From: Streptomyces macrolidinus
GTDB lineage: Bacteria > Actinomycetota > Actinomycetes > Streptomycetales > Streptomycetaceae
Direction of reading: 5' to 3'
DNA length: 64,000 nucleotides
NCBI RefSeq assembly: GCF_023887685.1
Contig: NZ_JAMWMR010000003.1
Location: 62,001 to 126,000 of the forward strand
The position numbers and the translations under genes were made by a program. Shown piece after piece: positions 8,918-18,111 of this stretch (its first letter is position 1; each line of letters starts with the position of its first letter). The notes under the pieces are model-generated. The model was given only the letters and a program-made list of their open reading frames with translations. It made no database searches and had not been told where the DNA came from.

Positions 8918-9261
8918 GTAGGGCTCTCCCTCGCTCGGCACGGGGCCTGGCAGAGGGCGGAGGCGGGCTCACGAGCGCAGGGGCGCGTCGCGTCCACCGG
9001 CCCATTCCACGAGGCCCGGACGTCAGGGCGCCCGGACCGGACGGTCGGGCGCCGCTGTCGGCAGGTCCTCGGACTGGACCTCGTACACCACCCCGTCCAG
9101 GGACGGAGGCGTACAAGTACACCGTTGCGGGACAGTTCCGGATTCGCACCGGATTCCCCTGCGGCGACAGCGAGCACGAGCATACATCTTGTGCCGGGGC
9201 GCCATGCCACCCCCACATGTTGTGTCATGGTGGGCCGAACTCCCCATGACCTCGGGGCATG
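8918..9261 (-). other. nrdAB leader region
   Basis: 344 gene-free bases between nrdA and the acetyltransferase gene. They contain the cobalamin aptamer (about 9045-9185). Between the aptamer and nrdA lie about 130 bases of expression platform rich in GGGCC/GGCCC inverted repeats, which could form a terminator or cover the nrdA ribosome-binding site. Confidence 0.6.
9045..9185 (-). promoter_or_regulatory. Cobalamin (adenosylcobalamin) riboswitch upstream of nrdAB
   Basis: Read on the minus strand, the segment contains the conserved GAATCCGGTGCGAATCCGGA core and ACTGTCCCGCAACGGTG. It is followed by the 3' B12 element AGTCCGAGGACCTGCCGAC. The closing P1 helix is formed by CGCTGTCG at 9172-9165 and CGACAGCG at 9060-9053. 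In S. coelicolor such a riboswitch shuts off the class Ia reductase when B12 is available, leaving the B12-dependent class II enzyme NrdJ. The same logic is expected here; nrdJ is not in the window. Confidence 0.92.
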
Positions 9262-9768
9262 TCAGAGCGTCAGCGCATAGGTGAGAAGGGTGATGTCGTC
9301 GAGCTCGGGGAGCGGGTTCCAGTCGCGGTCGGGGGTGCGGGTGAAGCCCAGGCGCGTGTAGATACGGTGGGCGGTGTGCATGGTGCGTTGGGTCGACAGG
9401 ACGAGGCGCGCACAGCCCGGGACGGCCCGCGCGCGGTCGACACAGGCGCGTACGAGAGCCTCGCCGACGCCCCGGCCGCGCGCGTCATGGGCGACCGCGA
9501 GCATGCGTATCTCGGCCTCCCCGGGCTCGGCGATATCGGCCATGGGGCCGCCGGACGGGACGAAGGTCACGCCGCCGAGCACCCGGTCGCGCTCGACGGC
9601 CACCAGCACCTCGGCGGCGGCGGCCCGCGCGGCCACGTCCCGCAGCACCCCGAGATAGGGGTCACTCCCGCCGAAGTCGAGCAGCCCGTCCTGGAGATAG
9701 GCCTGGGCGGTGATCTCCCCGAGGAGGCCGTACTCGGCGGACTGTGCTTGCCGGATCAAGATGTCCAT
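9262..9768 (-). CDS. GNAT-family N-acetyltransferase
   Basis: A 168-residue single-domain acetyltransferase from the ATG at 9768 (a TTG at 9798 would add ten residues). The acetyl-CoA pyrophosphate-binding motif is RGRGVGEALV near residue 100, preceded by the beta-strand MLAVAHDA and followed by the motif B region RIYTRLGF. The substrate is unknown. It reads in the same direction as nrdAB but is separated from it by the riboswitch leader, and from the permease gene upstream by a hairpin at 9800-9827, so it is probably a single-gene unit. Confidence 0.8.
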   Translation of the reverse strand: MDILIRQAQSAEYGLLGEITAQAYLQDGLLDFGGSDPYLGVLRDVAARAAAAEVLVAVERDRVLGGVTFVPSGGPMADIAEPGEAEIRMLAVAHDARGRGVGEALVRACVDRARAVPGCARLVLSTQRTMHTAHRIYTRLGFTRTPDRDWNPLPELDDITLLTYALTL

Positions 9769-9799
9769 GGGGGCAAGTGTGCGGGAGGGGTACGACAAC

Positions 9800-9827
9800 G
9801 GGCCGCCGGATTTCCGTCCGACGGCCC
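9800..9827 (-). terminator. Terminator after the permease gene
   Basis: GGGCCGCCGG pairs with CCGACGGCCC with one mismatch around an 8-base loop. It lies downstream of the minus-strand permease and upstream of the acetyltransferase. Confidence 0.6.
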
Positions 9828-9897
9828 GCGATCGGGTCCTGCTCAGTGCGTACTCACTGCCTACTTACTGTGCACTCACCGCGTGCTCGGCCCGCGC

Positions 9898-11496
9898 TCA
9901 GTGCGCCGCCTCGGTCAACTCGACCTGGACGCCCGGGTCCCCGGCGTCCGCGGTGTAGTCCTCCGGCTTGGTCTCGTCGACCCCTTCCGGGGCCTTCAGC
10001 GCCCGCAGGACGACCGTCACGACCACCGTGACCAGAACGTTCAGCACGAAGGCCGTCAGGCCGATGTAGCCGATCTCGCCGATCCCCGGGATCTCCTTCG
10101 CCGAGCCGCCGAAGTGCTTCTGGGTCGGGGAGGCGACGCCGTACGCGGCGACCGTGCCGTACACCATGCCGACCGCCCAGCCCGCCAGCAGCGCCCAGCG
10201 GTGGAACCAGCGGGTGAACAGGCCGCCGACCAGCGCCGGGAAGGTCTGCAGGATCCAGATGCCGCCCAGCAACTGGAAGTTGATCGCCACGGTCTTGTCC
10301 ATCGTCAGGACGAAGACCAGGGCGCCCACCTTCACCAGCAGGGACACGAGCTTGGAGACCTTCGTCTCCTGCGCGGCCGTGGCGTCCGGCTTGATGAAGT
10401 CCTTGTAGATGTTGCGGGTGAACAGGTTCGCCGCCGCGATCGACATGATCGCCGCCGGAACCAGCGCGCCGATGCCGATCGCCGCGAACGCCACGCCCGC
10501 GAACCAGTCCGGGAACATGTCCTCGAAGAGCTGCGGAATCGCCAACTGCCCGTTGTCCACCTTGATCCCGGCGGCGATCGCCATGAACCCGAGCAGCCCC
10601 AGCAGCCCCAGCATCAGCGAGTACAGCGGCAGGATCGTGGTGTTGCGACGGATCACATTGCGGCTGCGCGAGGACAGCGTCGCCGTGATCGAGTGCGGGT
10701 ACATGAACAGCGCGAGCGCGGAGCCGAGCGCCAGCGTGGCGTACGTCCACTGACCGCCCGCGGCCGGGACCACACCGCCCGCGCCCTGCGTCGTGAACTT
10801 CTCGCCCGCCTTCGCGAAGATGTCGTCGAAGCCGCCCAGCTTGATCGGGATGTAGATGATCGCCACCGCGATCACGATGTAGATCAGCGTGTCCTTCACG
10901 AACGCGATCAGGGCGGGGGCCCGCAGCCCCGAGGAGTAGGTGTACGCGGCGAGCACACCGAAGGCGAGCAGCAGCGGGAGGTCCTTCACGAACCAGTTCG
11001 CGTTCTCGCCGCCGCCCACGCCCATCACGTCCAGCACGGCCTGGATACCGACCAGTTGGAGGGCGATGTAGGGCATCGTCGCCAGGATGCCGGTGATCGC
11101 CACCGCCAGTGACAGGCCCTTCGAGCCGAACCGGCCGCGGACGAAGTCCGAGGTCGTCACATAGCCGTGCCGGTGCGAGACCGACCACAGCCGGGGCAGG
11201 AAGGTGAAGATCAGCGGATAGACCAGGATGGTGTACGGGACCGCGAAGAAGCCCGCGGCACCGGCCGCGTAGATCGCCGCCGGGACGGCCACGAACGTGT
11301 ACGCCGTGTAGAGGTCGCCGCCGAGCAGGAACCACGTGACCCAGGTGCCGAACGACCGTCCGCCCAGGCCCCATTCGTCCAGGCTGTGCTCGTTCTCGGC
11401 CTTGCGCCAGCGCGCCGCGAGGAAGCCCATGACCGTGACGGCCAGGAAGAAGAAGATGAAGACGCCGAGAGCGACGCCGTTCACGCCGTCCTTCAC
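9898..11496 (-). CDS. mctP: Sodium:solute symporter, monocarboxylate permease MctP type
   Basis: A 532-residue integral membrane protein of the SSS family with about 13 hydrophobic helices. The first is FIFFFLAVTVMGFLAA near residue 12, and the N-terminal part contains WGLGGRSFGTW and FLLGGDLYTAYTFVA, typical of SSS carboxylate carriers. The likely role is sodium-coupled uptake of small monocarboxylates such as acetate, pyruvate or lactate. The specificity is inferred from the family and from its partner, a DUF3311 protein, which usually precedes such permeases. The start overlaps the partner gene's stop (GTGA). The hydrophilic acidic tail of about 35 residues is cytoplasmic. Confidence 0.85.
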   Translation of the reverse strand: MKDGVNGVALGVFIFFFLAVTVMGFLAARWRKAENEHSLDEWGLGGRSFGTWVTWFLLGGDLYTAYTFVAVPAAIYAAGAAGFFAVPYTILVYPLIFTFLPRLWSVSHRHGYVTTSDFVRGRFGSKGLSLAVAITGILATMPYIALQLVGIQAVLDVMGVGGGENANWFVKDLPLLLAFGVLAAYTYSSGLRAPALIAFVKDTLIYIVIAVAIIYIPIKLGGFDDIFAKAGEKFTTQGAGGVVPAAGGQWTYATLALGSALALFMYPHSITATLSSRSRNVIRRNTTILPLYSLMLGLLGLLGFMAIAAGIKVDNGQLAIPQLFEDMFPDWFAGVAFAAIGIGALVPAAIMSIAAANLFTRNIYKDFIKPDATAAQETKVSKLVSLLVKVGALVFVLTMDKTVAINFQLLGGIWILQTFPALVGGLFTRWFHRWALLAGWAVGMVYGTVAAYGVASPTQKHFGGSAKEIPGIGEIGYIGLTAFVLNVLVTVVVTVVLRALKAPEGVDETKPEDYTADAGDPGVQVELTEAAH

Positions 11497-11759
11497 TGCG
11501 ACACACCCCCCTTCCGGGAGGCGCGGGCGCGCTGGTCACGCTGCCAGAGCTGGTACGCGAGCACCGTCAGGGCGGTGGAGATCAGTACCCACGCCATCTG
11601 GTACCAGTAGAAGAAGGGGATGCCGATCAACGTGGGGTCCGTCTTGGCGTAGGAGCCCACCCACAACATCGCCACGAAGGGCGCTACGAGACAGAGTGCG
11701 ATGACGACGCGCAGGGGCGTCACCATCGCCTCTCTGCTCCCATCCGACTGATCCGACAT
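11493..11759 (-). CDS. DUF3311 small membrane protein
   Basis: An 88-residue protein with two predicted transmembrane helices (VVIALCLVAPFVAMLWVGSY and FYWYQMAWVLISTALTVLAY) and a basic C-terminus (RDQRARASRK). The length and layout match DUF3311, a family found directly before MctP-type symporters. It is probably an accessory subunit for the permease. The ATG at 11759 is chosen because GTGGAG lies seven bases upstream. It is translationally coupled to the permease. No independent function is known to me. Confidence 0.8.
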   Translation of the reverse strand: MSDQSDGSREAMVTPLRVVIALCLVAPFVAMLWVGSYAKTDPTLIGIPFFYWYQMAWVLISTALTVLAYQLWQRDQRARASRKGGVSQ

Positions 11760-11893
11760 GCGGGGGCTCCACTTCCTACTGATCACCTGTGTGATGGGCA
11801 GGAAATGTAGGTGACGGGGTGGCGGAGGGGAAGACCTTGTCCGCAGTTCGGTCCCGCGTATACCGGTTCGGCAACGGTCGGCCGCCCGTGGTT

Positions 11894-12811
<918 letters not shown>

Positions 12812-12904
12812 TCATGGGGGAGCGATCCGCCGAGGATCCGCTCGCATGGTCCGCGCTCCCGGCCACGCGGCCGGGGATTCCCTCTGTATACCGTCGGCGC
12901 TCTT

Positions 12905-12920
12905 GCTGGTCTAGTCCACA
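12905..12920. promoter_or_regulatory. dre-like DasR box upstream of dasR
   Basis: GCTGGTCTAGTCCACA fits the dre consensus (A/C-T-G-G-T-C-T-A-G-A-C-C-A) except for T in place of A in the right arm. It sits 166 bases before the dasR start. Autoregulation is inferred. Confidence 0.7.
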
Positions 12921-13150
12921 GCGCCCGAAGGGGGCCGGTCGGACCGTGACCGGTGGGCCGCTCGGGCAGCAGCCGGTGGACCTGTTGAACATCGGCGGGT
13001 GTGCCTGCCGAGCAGTGGTCGGCGAGCCCGCCGGTTTCGCTGGATTCGTCCTCGAAGGTCATCGCATATCAGGATTCCTGCTTAAAGGTCCTTGCATATG
13101 TAGGTCCCATAACGGACCTCAGGAGCACCCTGAACGCCCTTGACACGCCT

Positions 13151-13166
13151 ATTGGTCTGGGCCAAG
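13151..13166. promoter_or_regulatory. dre-like DasR box 1 upstream of dasA
   Basis: ATTGGTCTGGGCCAAG keeps the TGGTCT half-site and CCA of the right arm. It is 124 bases before the dasA start. Confidence 0.65.
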
Positions 13167-13174
13167 CTCCCCGT

Positions 13175-13190
13175 ACTGGTCTACACCATT
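13175..13190. promoter_or_regulatory. dre-like DasR box 2 upstream of dasA
   Basis: ACTGGTCTACACCATT is one base from the symmetric consensus. It lies 8 bases after box 1, giving a paired operator that agrees with the double dre arrangement expected for dasA. Confidence 0.85.
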
Positions 13191-13289
13191 GGTCCAGTCC
13201 CGGCCCCATGGGCGGTGTGCGCTGACACTTCGACCGTCGCTCAACCGCGGGGAGGCAGGGGGGTTTGTGGCATCCCTGAGGAGGGTGGC

Positions 13290-14564
13290 GTGAAGCGCAA
13301 GCTGGTAGCCGCGATCGGTATCGCGGGCATGATGGTCTCCATCGCGGCATGCGGGGACAGCGACGGCAAGTCCGGGGGCTCGGACGCCAAGGAACTCACC
13401 GTCTGGCTGACGGTCGACGCCCAGAACAACTGGCCCGCGCTGGTCAAGGCCGCCGACGACGCGGTGATCAAGAAGCACCCCGGCCTCAAGATCAAGCACG
13501 AGTACTACGGCTGGCCGGACAAGAACACCAAGCTCGACGCGGTCCTCGCCACCGACAAGGCGCCCGACGTGGTCGAGATGGGCAACAGCGAGATGCTCGG
13601 CTACATGGTCAAGGGCGCCTTCGCCCCCGTCGACACGGCGAAGTTCGACAACTCCGCCCAGTGGCTGGACGGCCTCAAGACCTCGGTGACCTACGAGGGC
13701 AAGACCTACGGTGTGCCGTACTACGCCGGTGGCCGCGTCGCCACCTGGCGCAAGGACGTGGCCGAGGCGGCCGGCGTCAAGGCGACCCCGAAGACGTACA
13801 AGGAACTGACCGCCGCCCTGGACAAGATCCAGAAGAAGGAAGGCGACAAGTTCAACGCCTGGTACCAGCCGACGCGCGACTGGTACGCCGCCATGTCCTT
13901 CGTGTACGACGCGGGCGGCTCCATAGCCAAGGAGGAGGGCGGCCAGTGGAAGGCCAACCTCTCCTCGGCCGAGTCCCTCAAGGGTCTCACCGCGTACAAG
14001 AAGGTCGTCGACGACTACATGCACGGTGACAAGACCAAGGACGAGTCCGACCGCTACATCGTCTACGGTCAGGGCAAGTCCGGCATGATCTTCGGTGCCG
14101 CCTGGGAAGGCGCGACCTCGGCCGACCCGAAGAACGACAAGACGGGCAAGCTCAAGGACAACCTCGAGAGCTTCGTGATGCCCGGCCCGTCCGGCAAGAA
14201 CATCCCCGTGTTCCTGGGCGGTTCGGACCTCGCGATCCCGGTGAAGTCCACGAAGCAGGACCTGGCCGCCGAGTGGATCAACGCCCTCACCGGCCCCCAG
14301 GGCCAGAAGGGCCTGATGGCCAAGGGCAACCTGCCCAACAACAAGACCGACCTCGCCACGCTGAAGAAGGACCCGGCGACGGAGGTCCCGGCCACCGCGG
14401 CCGAGTCCAACTGGTTCGTCCCGATGGCCCCGGGCTGGGGCCAGGTCGAGAAGGCGCAGATCCTCCAGACCATGCTGCAGGAGATCGGCACCGGCAAGAA
14501 GTCGGTCGAGGCCGCCGCGAAGGACGCGGACACCGCGATCGACAAGGTCATCAACACCAAGTGA
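13290..14564 (+). CDS. dasA: Chitooligosaccharide ABC transporter substrate-binding lipoprotein DasA
   Basis: A 424-residue extracellular solute-binding protein, anchored as a lipoprotein. The signal peptide starts MKRKLVAAIGIAGMMV and ends at a lipobox-like SIAAC. The mature part begins with an acidic Gly/Ser/Asp linker and then ELTVWLTVDAQNNWPALV, typical of the MalE/sugar class (SBP_bac_1). DasA captures N,N'-diacetylchitobiose and hands it to DasBC. The GTG at 13290 is chosen because GAGGAGG lies just upstream. Expression is controlled by the two dre boxes in front of it. A large hairpin at 14610-14655 separates it from dasB, which could make dasA mRNA more abundant than the permease part, a common arrangement for binding proteins. 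Confidence 0.95.
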   Translation: MKRKLVAAIGIAGMMVSIAACGDSDGKSGGSDAKELTVWLTVDAQNNWPALVKAADDAVIKKHPGLKIKHEYYGWPDKNTKLDAVLATDKAPDVVEMGNSEMLGYMVKGAFAPVDTAKFDNSAQWLDGLKTSVTYEGKTYGVPYYAGGRVATWRKDVAEAAGVKATPKTYKELTAALDKIQKKEGDKFNAWYQPTRDWYAAMSFVYDAGGSIAKEEGGQWKANLSSAESLKGLTAYKKVVDDYMHGDKTKDESDRYIVYGQGKSGMIFGAAWEGATSADPKNDKTGKLKDNLESFVMPGPSGKNIPVFLGGSDLAIPVKSTKQDLAAEWINALTGPQGQKGLMAKGNLPNNKTDLATLKKDPATEVPATAAESNWFVPMAPGWGQVEKAQILQTMLQEIGTGKKSVEAAAKDADTAIDKVINTK

Positions 14565-14609
14565 CCCGCGCGGGGCTCCGTCCGGCATCTCCCGGTCGGG
14601 GCCCCGCCT

Positions 14610-14655
14610 CCCGCACGACCGCGCCGGGCGGCCCCGCCCGAGGCGGTCGTGCGGG
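14610..14655 (+). promoter_or_regulatory. Intercistronic hairpin between dasA and dasB
   Basis: A perfect 13-bp stem (CCCGCACGACCGC with GCGGTCGTGCGGG) around a 20-base GC-rich loop. There is no T run, so it may act as a partial terminator or a 3' stabiliser of dasA mRNA rather than a full stop. Confidence 0.7.
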
Positions 14656-14697
14656 GCTCTGCCGTCGTACGACCTGAGGGACGCTGAGGAGCGCACC

Positions 14698-15684
14698 ATG
14701 AGTGCCGCAGACACCACCACCCCTGCCAAGGTGCCGCCGCCGCGGCCCGCGCCGCCACCGGACGTCCCCGAACAGCCGCGCCAGAAGCGGCCATCGGCGA
14801 TCGCCGCGGCCCCCTGGGCGCTGCTCGCGCCCTGTCTGCTGATCCTCGTCCTGGTGATGGGCTATCCGCTGGTCCGGCTGGTCACCCTGTCCTTCCAGAC
14901 GTTCGGCCAGTCCCAACTCTGGGGCTTCAAGCCCGCCGAGTCGGCCGGCTTCGCCAACTTCACCAAGGTGCTGGGCGACAGCGGGTTCTGGGCGGTCGTC
15001 CTGCGCACGATCGTCTTCGCCGCCGGTTCGGTGATCTTCACGATGGTCGTCGGCATGCTGATCGCGCTGCTGCTGCAGCGGGTCTCCGGCTGGGTGAAGA
15101 CCCTCGTCAACATCGCCCTCGTGGCCAGTTGGGGCATGCCGATCATCGTCGCGACCACGGTCTTCAAGTGGCTCTTCGACTCGGACTACGGCGTCTTCAA
15201 CGCGCTCCTCAGCAAGCTGCCCGGCGTCGACATGATCGGCCACAACTGGTTCGCGAGCGGACCCGAGGGCCTGTTGGTGATCATGCTCCTGGTGGTCTGG
15301 GGCGCCGTCCCGTTCGTGGTCATCACCCTCGGGGCGGGCCTCACCCAGGTGCCCAAGGAACTGGAGGAGGCGGCCCGGCTCGACGGCGCGGGCGCCTGGG
15401 GCGTCTTCCGCCATGTGACCCTGCCGATCCTCAAGCCGATCATCGTGATGCTCACGACGCTCTCGGTCATCTGGGACATGGGCGTCTTCCCCCAGGTCTT
15501 CGTGATGCGCAACGGCCATCCCGAGTCCGAGTTCCAACTGCTGACGACCTATTCGTACGACCAGGCGTTCATGCGCAACGACTACGGCCAGGGCTCCGCG
15601 ATCGCCTTGATCACCGTGGTGCTGCTGCTCGGCGTCGTCGCCGTCTACATGCGCCAGATGCTCAAGATCGGAGAGGTGGAATGA
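14698..15684 (+). CDS. dasB: Chitooligosaccharide ABC transporter permease DasB
   Basis: A 328-residue inner-membrane permease. The N-terminus is a Pro-rich cytoplasmic stretch (about 40 residues), followed by about six helices beginning PWALLAPCLLILVLVMGYPL. The EAA loop that contacts the ATPase is EEAARLDGAGAWGVF near residue 222, followed by LPILKPI. No ATP-binding gene is in the cluster; in S. coelicolor the shared ATPase MsiK energises this transporter, and the same is expected here. It overlaps dasC by four bases. Operon regulation is by DasR through the dasA promoter. Confidence 0.93.
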   Translation: MSAADTTTPAKVPPPRPAPPPDVPEQPRQKRPSAIAAAPWALLAPCLLILVLVMGYPLVRLVTLSFQTFGQSQLWGFKPAESAGFANFTKVLGDSGFWAVVLRTIVFAAGSVIFTMVVGMLIALLLQRVSGWVKTLVNIALVASWGMPIIVATTVFKWLFDSDYGVFNALLSKLPGVDMIGHNWFASGPEGLLVIMLLVVWGAVPFVVITLGAGLTQVPKELEEAARLDGAGAWGVFRHVTLPILKPIIVMLTTLSVIWDMGVFPQVFVMRNGHPESEFQLLTTYSYDQAFMRNDYGQGSAIALITVVLLLGVVAVYMRQMLKIGEVE

Positions 15685-16529
15685 GCGCGATCGCCGCGTC
15701 CGGGCGCCGAGGGGGGAAGTCCAGGCTCGGCTGGAACCTCCTCGGACTGCTCGTCTTCGTCACCGCGGGCTTCCCCGTCTACTGGATGCTCAACACGGCC
15801 TTCAAACCGGCGAAGGACGCCATCGACCCGGACCCGAGCCTGCTGCCGACCGGCCTCACGCTCACCAACTTCCGCCGGGCGCTGGACATCGCCGACTTCT
15901 GGGGGCCGGTGGGCCGCAGCCTCGTCGTGTCGCTGACGGTGGTCGTCATCGGCATCTTCGTCGGCCTGCTGGCGGCGCTCGCCATCTCCCGCTTCGCCTT
16001 CCGCGGCCGGAAGGTCGTGATCGTGGGCATCCTCGCGGTCCAGATGGTCCCCCTCGTCGCCATGATCATCCCGGTCTTCCTGCTCCTCAACGACCTCGGT
16101 CAGTACGACAAGCTCTCCGGCCTGATCGTCACGTATCTGACCTTCATCCTCCCGTTCACGGTGTGGACGCTGCGCGGCTTCATCGTCAACATCCCGCGCG
16201 AGCTGGAGGAGGCGGCCATGGTCGACGGCTGCTCCCGCACCGGCGCCTTCCTCCGCGTGGTCTTCCCGCTGCTCGCCCCCGGCCTGGTCGCCACCTCGGT
16301 CTACGGCTTCATCCAGGCCTGGAACGAGTATCTGTACGCCCTGATGCTGATGAGCCAGCAGAACCAGACCGCGACCGTCTGGCTCGGCAATTTCACCACC
16401 AAGCACGGCACCGAGTACGCCCCGATGATGGCCGGCTCCACGATGATGGCGGTGCCGATCGTCGTGCTCTTCCTCCTCGTCCAGCGCAAGATGGCCGCGG
16501 GCCTCACCGCGGGCGCCGTGAAGGGATAA
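15681..16529 (+). CDS. dasC: Chitooligosaccharide ABC transporter permease DasC
   Basis: A 282-residue second permease of the chitobiose importer. Six helices are visible, beginning WNLLGLLVFVTAGFPVYWML, and the EAA loop is EEAAMVDGCSRTGAFLRVVFPLLAP near residue 195. The ATG at 15681 lies inside the dasB stop (ATGA), with GAGAGG just before it, so both halves of the pore are made in equal amounts. The downstream glucosidase gene begins only 8 bases after its stop, consistent with one transcript. Confidence 0.93.
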   Translation: MSAIAASGRRGGKSRLGWNLLGLLVFVTAGFPVYWMLNTAFKPAKDAIDPDPSLLPTGLTLTNFRRALDIADFWGPVGRSLVVSLTVVVIGIFVGLLAALAISRFAFRGRKVVIVGILAVQMVPLVAMIIPVFLLLNDLGQYDKLSGLIVTYLTFILPFTVWTLRGFIVNIPRELEEAAMVDGCSRTGAFLRVVFPLLAPGLVATSVYGFIQAWNEYLYALMLMSQQNQTATVWLGNFTTKHGTEYAPMMAGSTMMAVPIVVLFLLVQRKMAAGLTAGAVKG

Positions 16530-16537
16530 CGCCACCG

Positions 16538-18031
16538 ATGACGACCTACGCCCGCGGTACCGACACCCTCACCCGTGACGCCCTGACCGTCCTCCAGCCC
16601 GGCTTCACCGGCACCACGGCCCCCGACTGGCTGCTGCGCCGGCTCGGCGAAGGCCTCGCGTCCGTGGGCCTGTTCGGCCGCAACATCACCTCGCCCGACC
16701 AACTGTCCTCCCTGACCGCCCAGTTGCGCGCCGAGCGCGACGACGTCCTCGTCGCCATCGACGAGGAGGGAGGCGACGTCACCCGCCTCGAAGTGGGCAC
16801 GGGATCCTCCTTCCCGGGCAACCACGCGCTCGGCGCGGTGGACGACGTGGAGCTGACCCGCCAGGTGGCGCACGAACTCGGCCGCCGCCTCGCCGCCTGC
16901 GGCGTGAACCTCAACTGGGCGCCGTCCGCCGACGTGAACTCCAACCCCGCGAACCCGGTGATCGGCGTACGGTCCTTCGGCGCCGACACCCATCTGGTGG
17001 CCCGGCACACCGCCGCGTACGTCACGGGCCTCCAGTCCGCCGGAGTCGCCGCCTGCACCAAGCACTTCCCCGGACACGGCGACACGGCCGTGGACTCGCA
17101 CCACGCGCTGCCCCGTATCGACGCGGAGCCCGCCGTGCTCCAGGAACGCGAACTCGCCCCGTTCCGCGCCGCGATCGCCGCGGGCACCCGCGCGGTGATG
17201 AGCGCGCACATCCTGGTCCCGGCCCTCGACCCGAACCGCCCCGCGACCCTGTCCCCGCGCATCCTGACCGAGCTGCTGCGCGGCGACCTCGGCTACGACG
17301 GCCTGATCGTCACCGACGGCATGGAGATGCGGGCGATCGCCGGGACCTACGGCATCGAACGCGGCAGCGTCCTCGCCATCGCGGCCGGCGCCGACGCGAT
17401 CTGCGTGGGTGGCGGCCTCGCGGACGACGCGACGGTACGCGGCCTGCGGGACGCGCTCGTCACGGCCGTACGCTCGGGCGAACTGCCCGAGGAGCGGCTC
17501 GTCGAGGCGGCGGAACGCGTACGTGCACTGGCCCGCTGGACGGCGTCCGCGGCGCGGAGCGCCGCCGCCGGGCGGGAGACGACCGGCAGCGACGTCGGCC
17601 TGCTGGCGGCCCGGCGCGCCCTCACGGTCACCGGGGCGCAGGACTTCGCCCCGCTCATCGTGCCGCCCTACGTTGCCGCGTTCACCCCCGTCGCGAACAT
17701 CGCCGTGGGCGACGAGACCCCCTGGGGCGTGGCTGCGGAACTGCTGCGGCTGCTGCCCGGCACGGAGACGGGCACCTTCGCGGGCGACGAGGCGGGGAAG
17801 GCGGCTTTGGCGGTCGCCGGAGAGCGGCGGATCGTGGCCGTGGTCCGCGACGAACACCGCCACCCGTGGATGACCCGGGCCCTCGACACGCTCCTCGCGC
17901 GGCGCCCCGACACGATCGTGGTCGAGATGGGCGTCCCCCAGGCCGCTCCCCGCGGCGCCCTGCACATCGCCACCTACGGCGCGGCCCGTGTCTGCGGCCG
18001 GGCGGCGGCGGAGGTCATCGCGGGCGCGTAG
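16538..18031 (+). CDS. dasD: Glycoside hydrolase family 3 beta-N-acetylglucosaminidase (DasD type)
   Basis: A 497-residue GH3 enzyme with no signal peptide, so it acts in the cytoplasm on chitobiose brought in by DasABC and releases GlcNAc. GH3 hallmarks are KHFPGHGDT near residue 171 and the nucleophile Asp in IVTDGMEMRA near residue 258. The D(x)H pair expected for bacterial N-acetylglucosaminidases may be the DSHH segment (TAVDSHHALP). The C-terminal 130 residues form a second alpha/beta domain. It is last in the das operon, which ends at the strong hairpin 18042-18095. Substrate preference is inferred from operon context and the NagZ-like loop. Confidence 0.9.
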   Translation: MTTYARGTDTLTRDALTVLQPGFTGTTAPDWLLRRLGEGLASVGLFGRNITSPDQLSSLTAQLRAERDDVLVAIDEEGGDVTRLEVGTGSSFPGNHALGAVDDVELTRQVAHELGRRLAACGVNLNWAPSADVNSNPANPVIGVRSFGADTHLVARHTAAYVTGLQSAGVAACTKHFPGHGDTAVDSHHALPRIDAEPAVLQERELAPFRAAIAAGTRAVMSAHILVPALDPNRPATLSPRILTELLRGDLGYDGLIVTDGMEMRAIAGTYGIERGSVLAIAAGADAICVGGGLADDATVRGLRDALVTAVRSGELPEERLVEAAERVRALARWTASAARSAAAGRETTGSDVGLLAARRALTVTGAQDFAPLIVPPYVAAFTPVANIAVGDETPWGVAAELLRLLPGTETGTFAGDEAGKAALAVAGERRIVAVVRDEHRHPWMTRALDTLLARRPDTIVVEMGVPQAAPRGALHIATYGAARVCGRAAAEVIAGA

Positions 18032-18041
18032 CCCGGCGGCG

Positions 18042-18095
18042 GAAGGGGCGGTCATCCCAGGGAGTCCTTGGACTCCCTGCCCTGACCGCCCCTTC
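18042..18095. terminator. Bidirectional terminator between dasD and nagB
   Basis: Nested inverted repeats. The outer arm is GAAGGGGCGGTCA with TGACCGCCCCTTC; inside it AGGGAGTCC pairs with GGACTCCCT. It lies between the convergent das operon and nagB. Confidence 0.85.
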
Positions 18096-18111
18096 TCCCT
18101 GCCTGGGGGCG

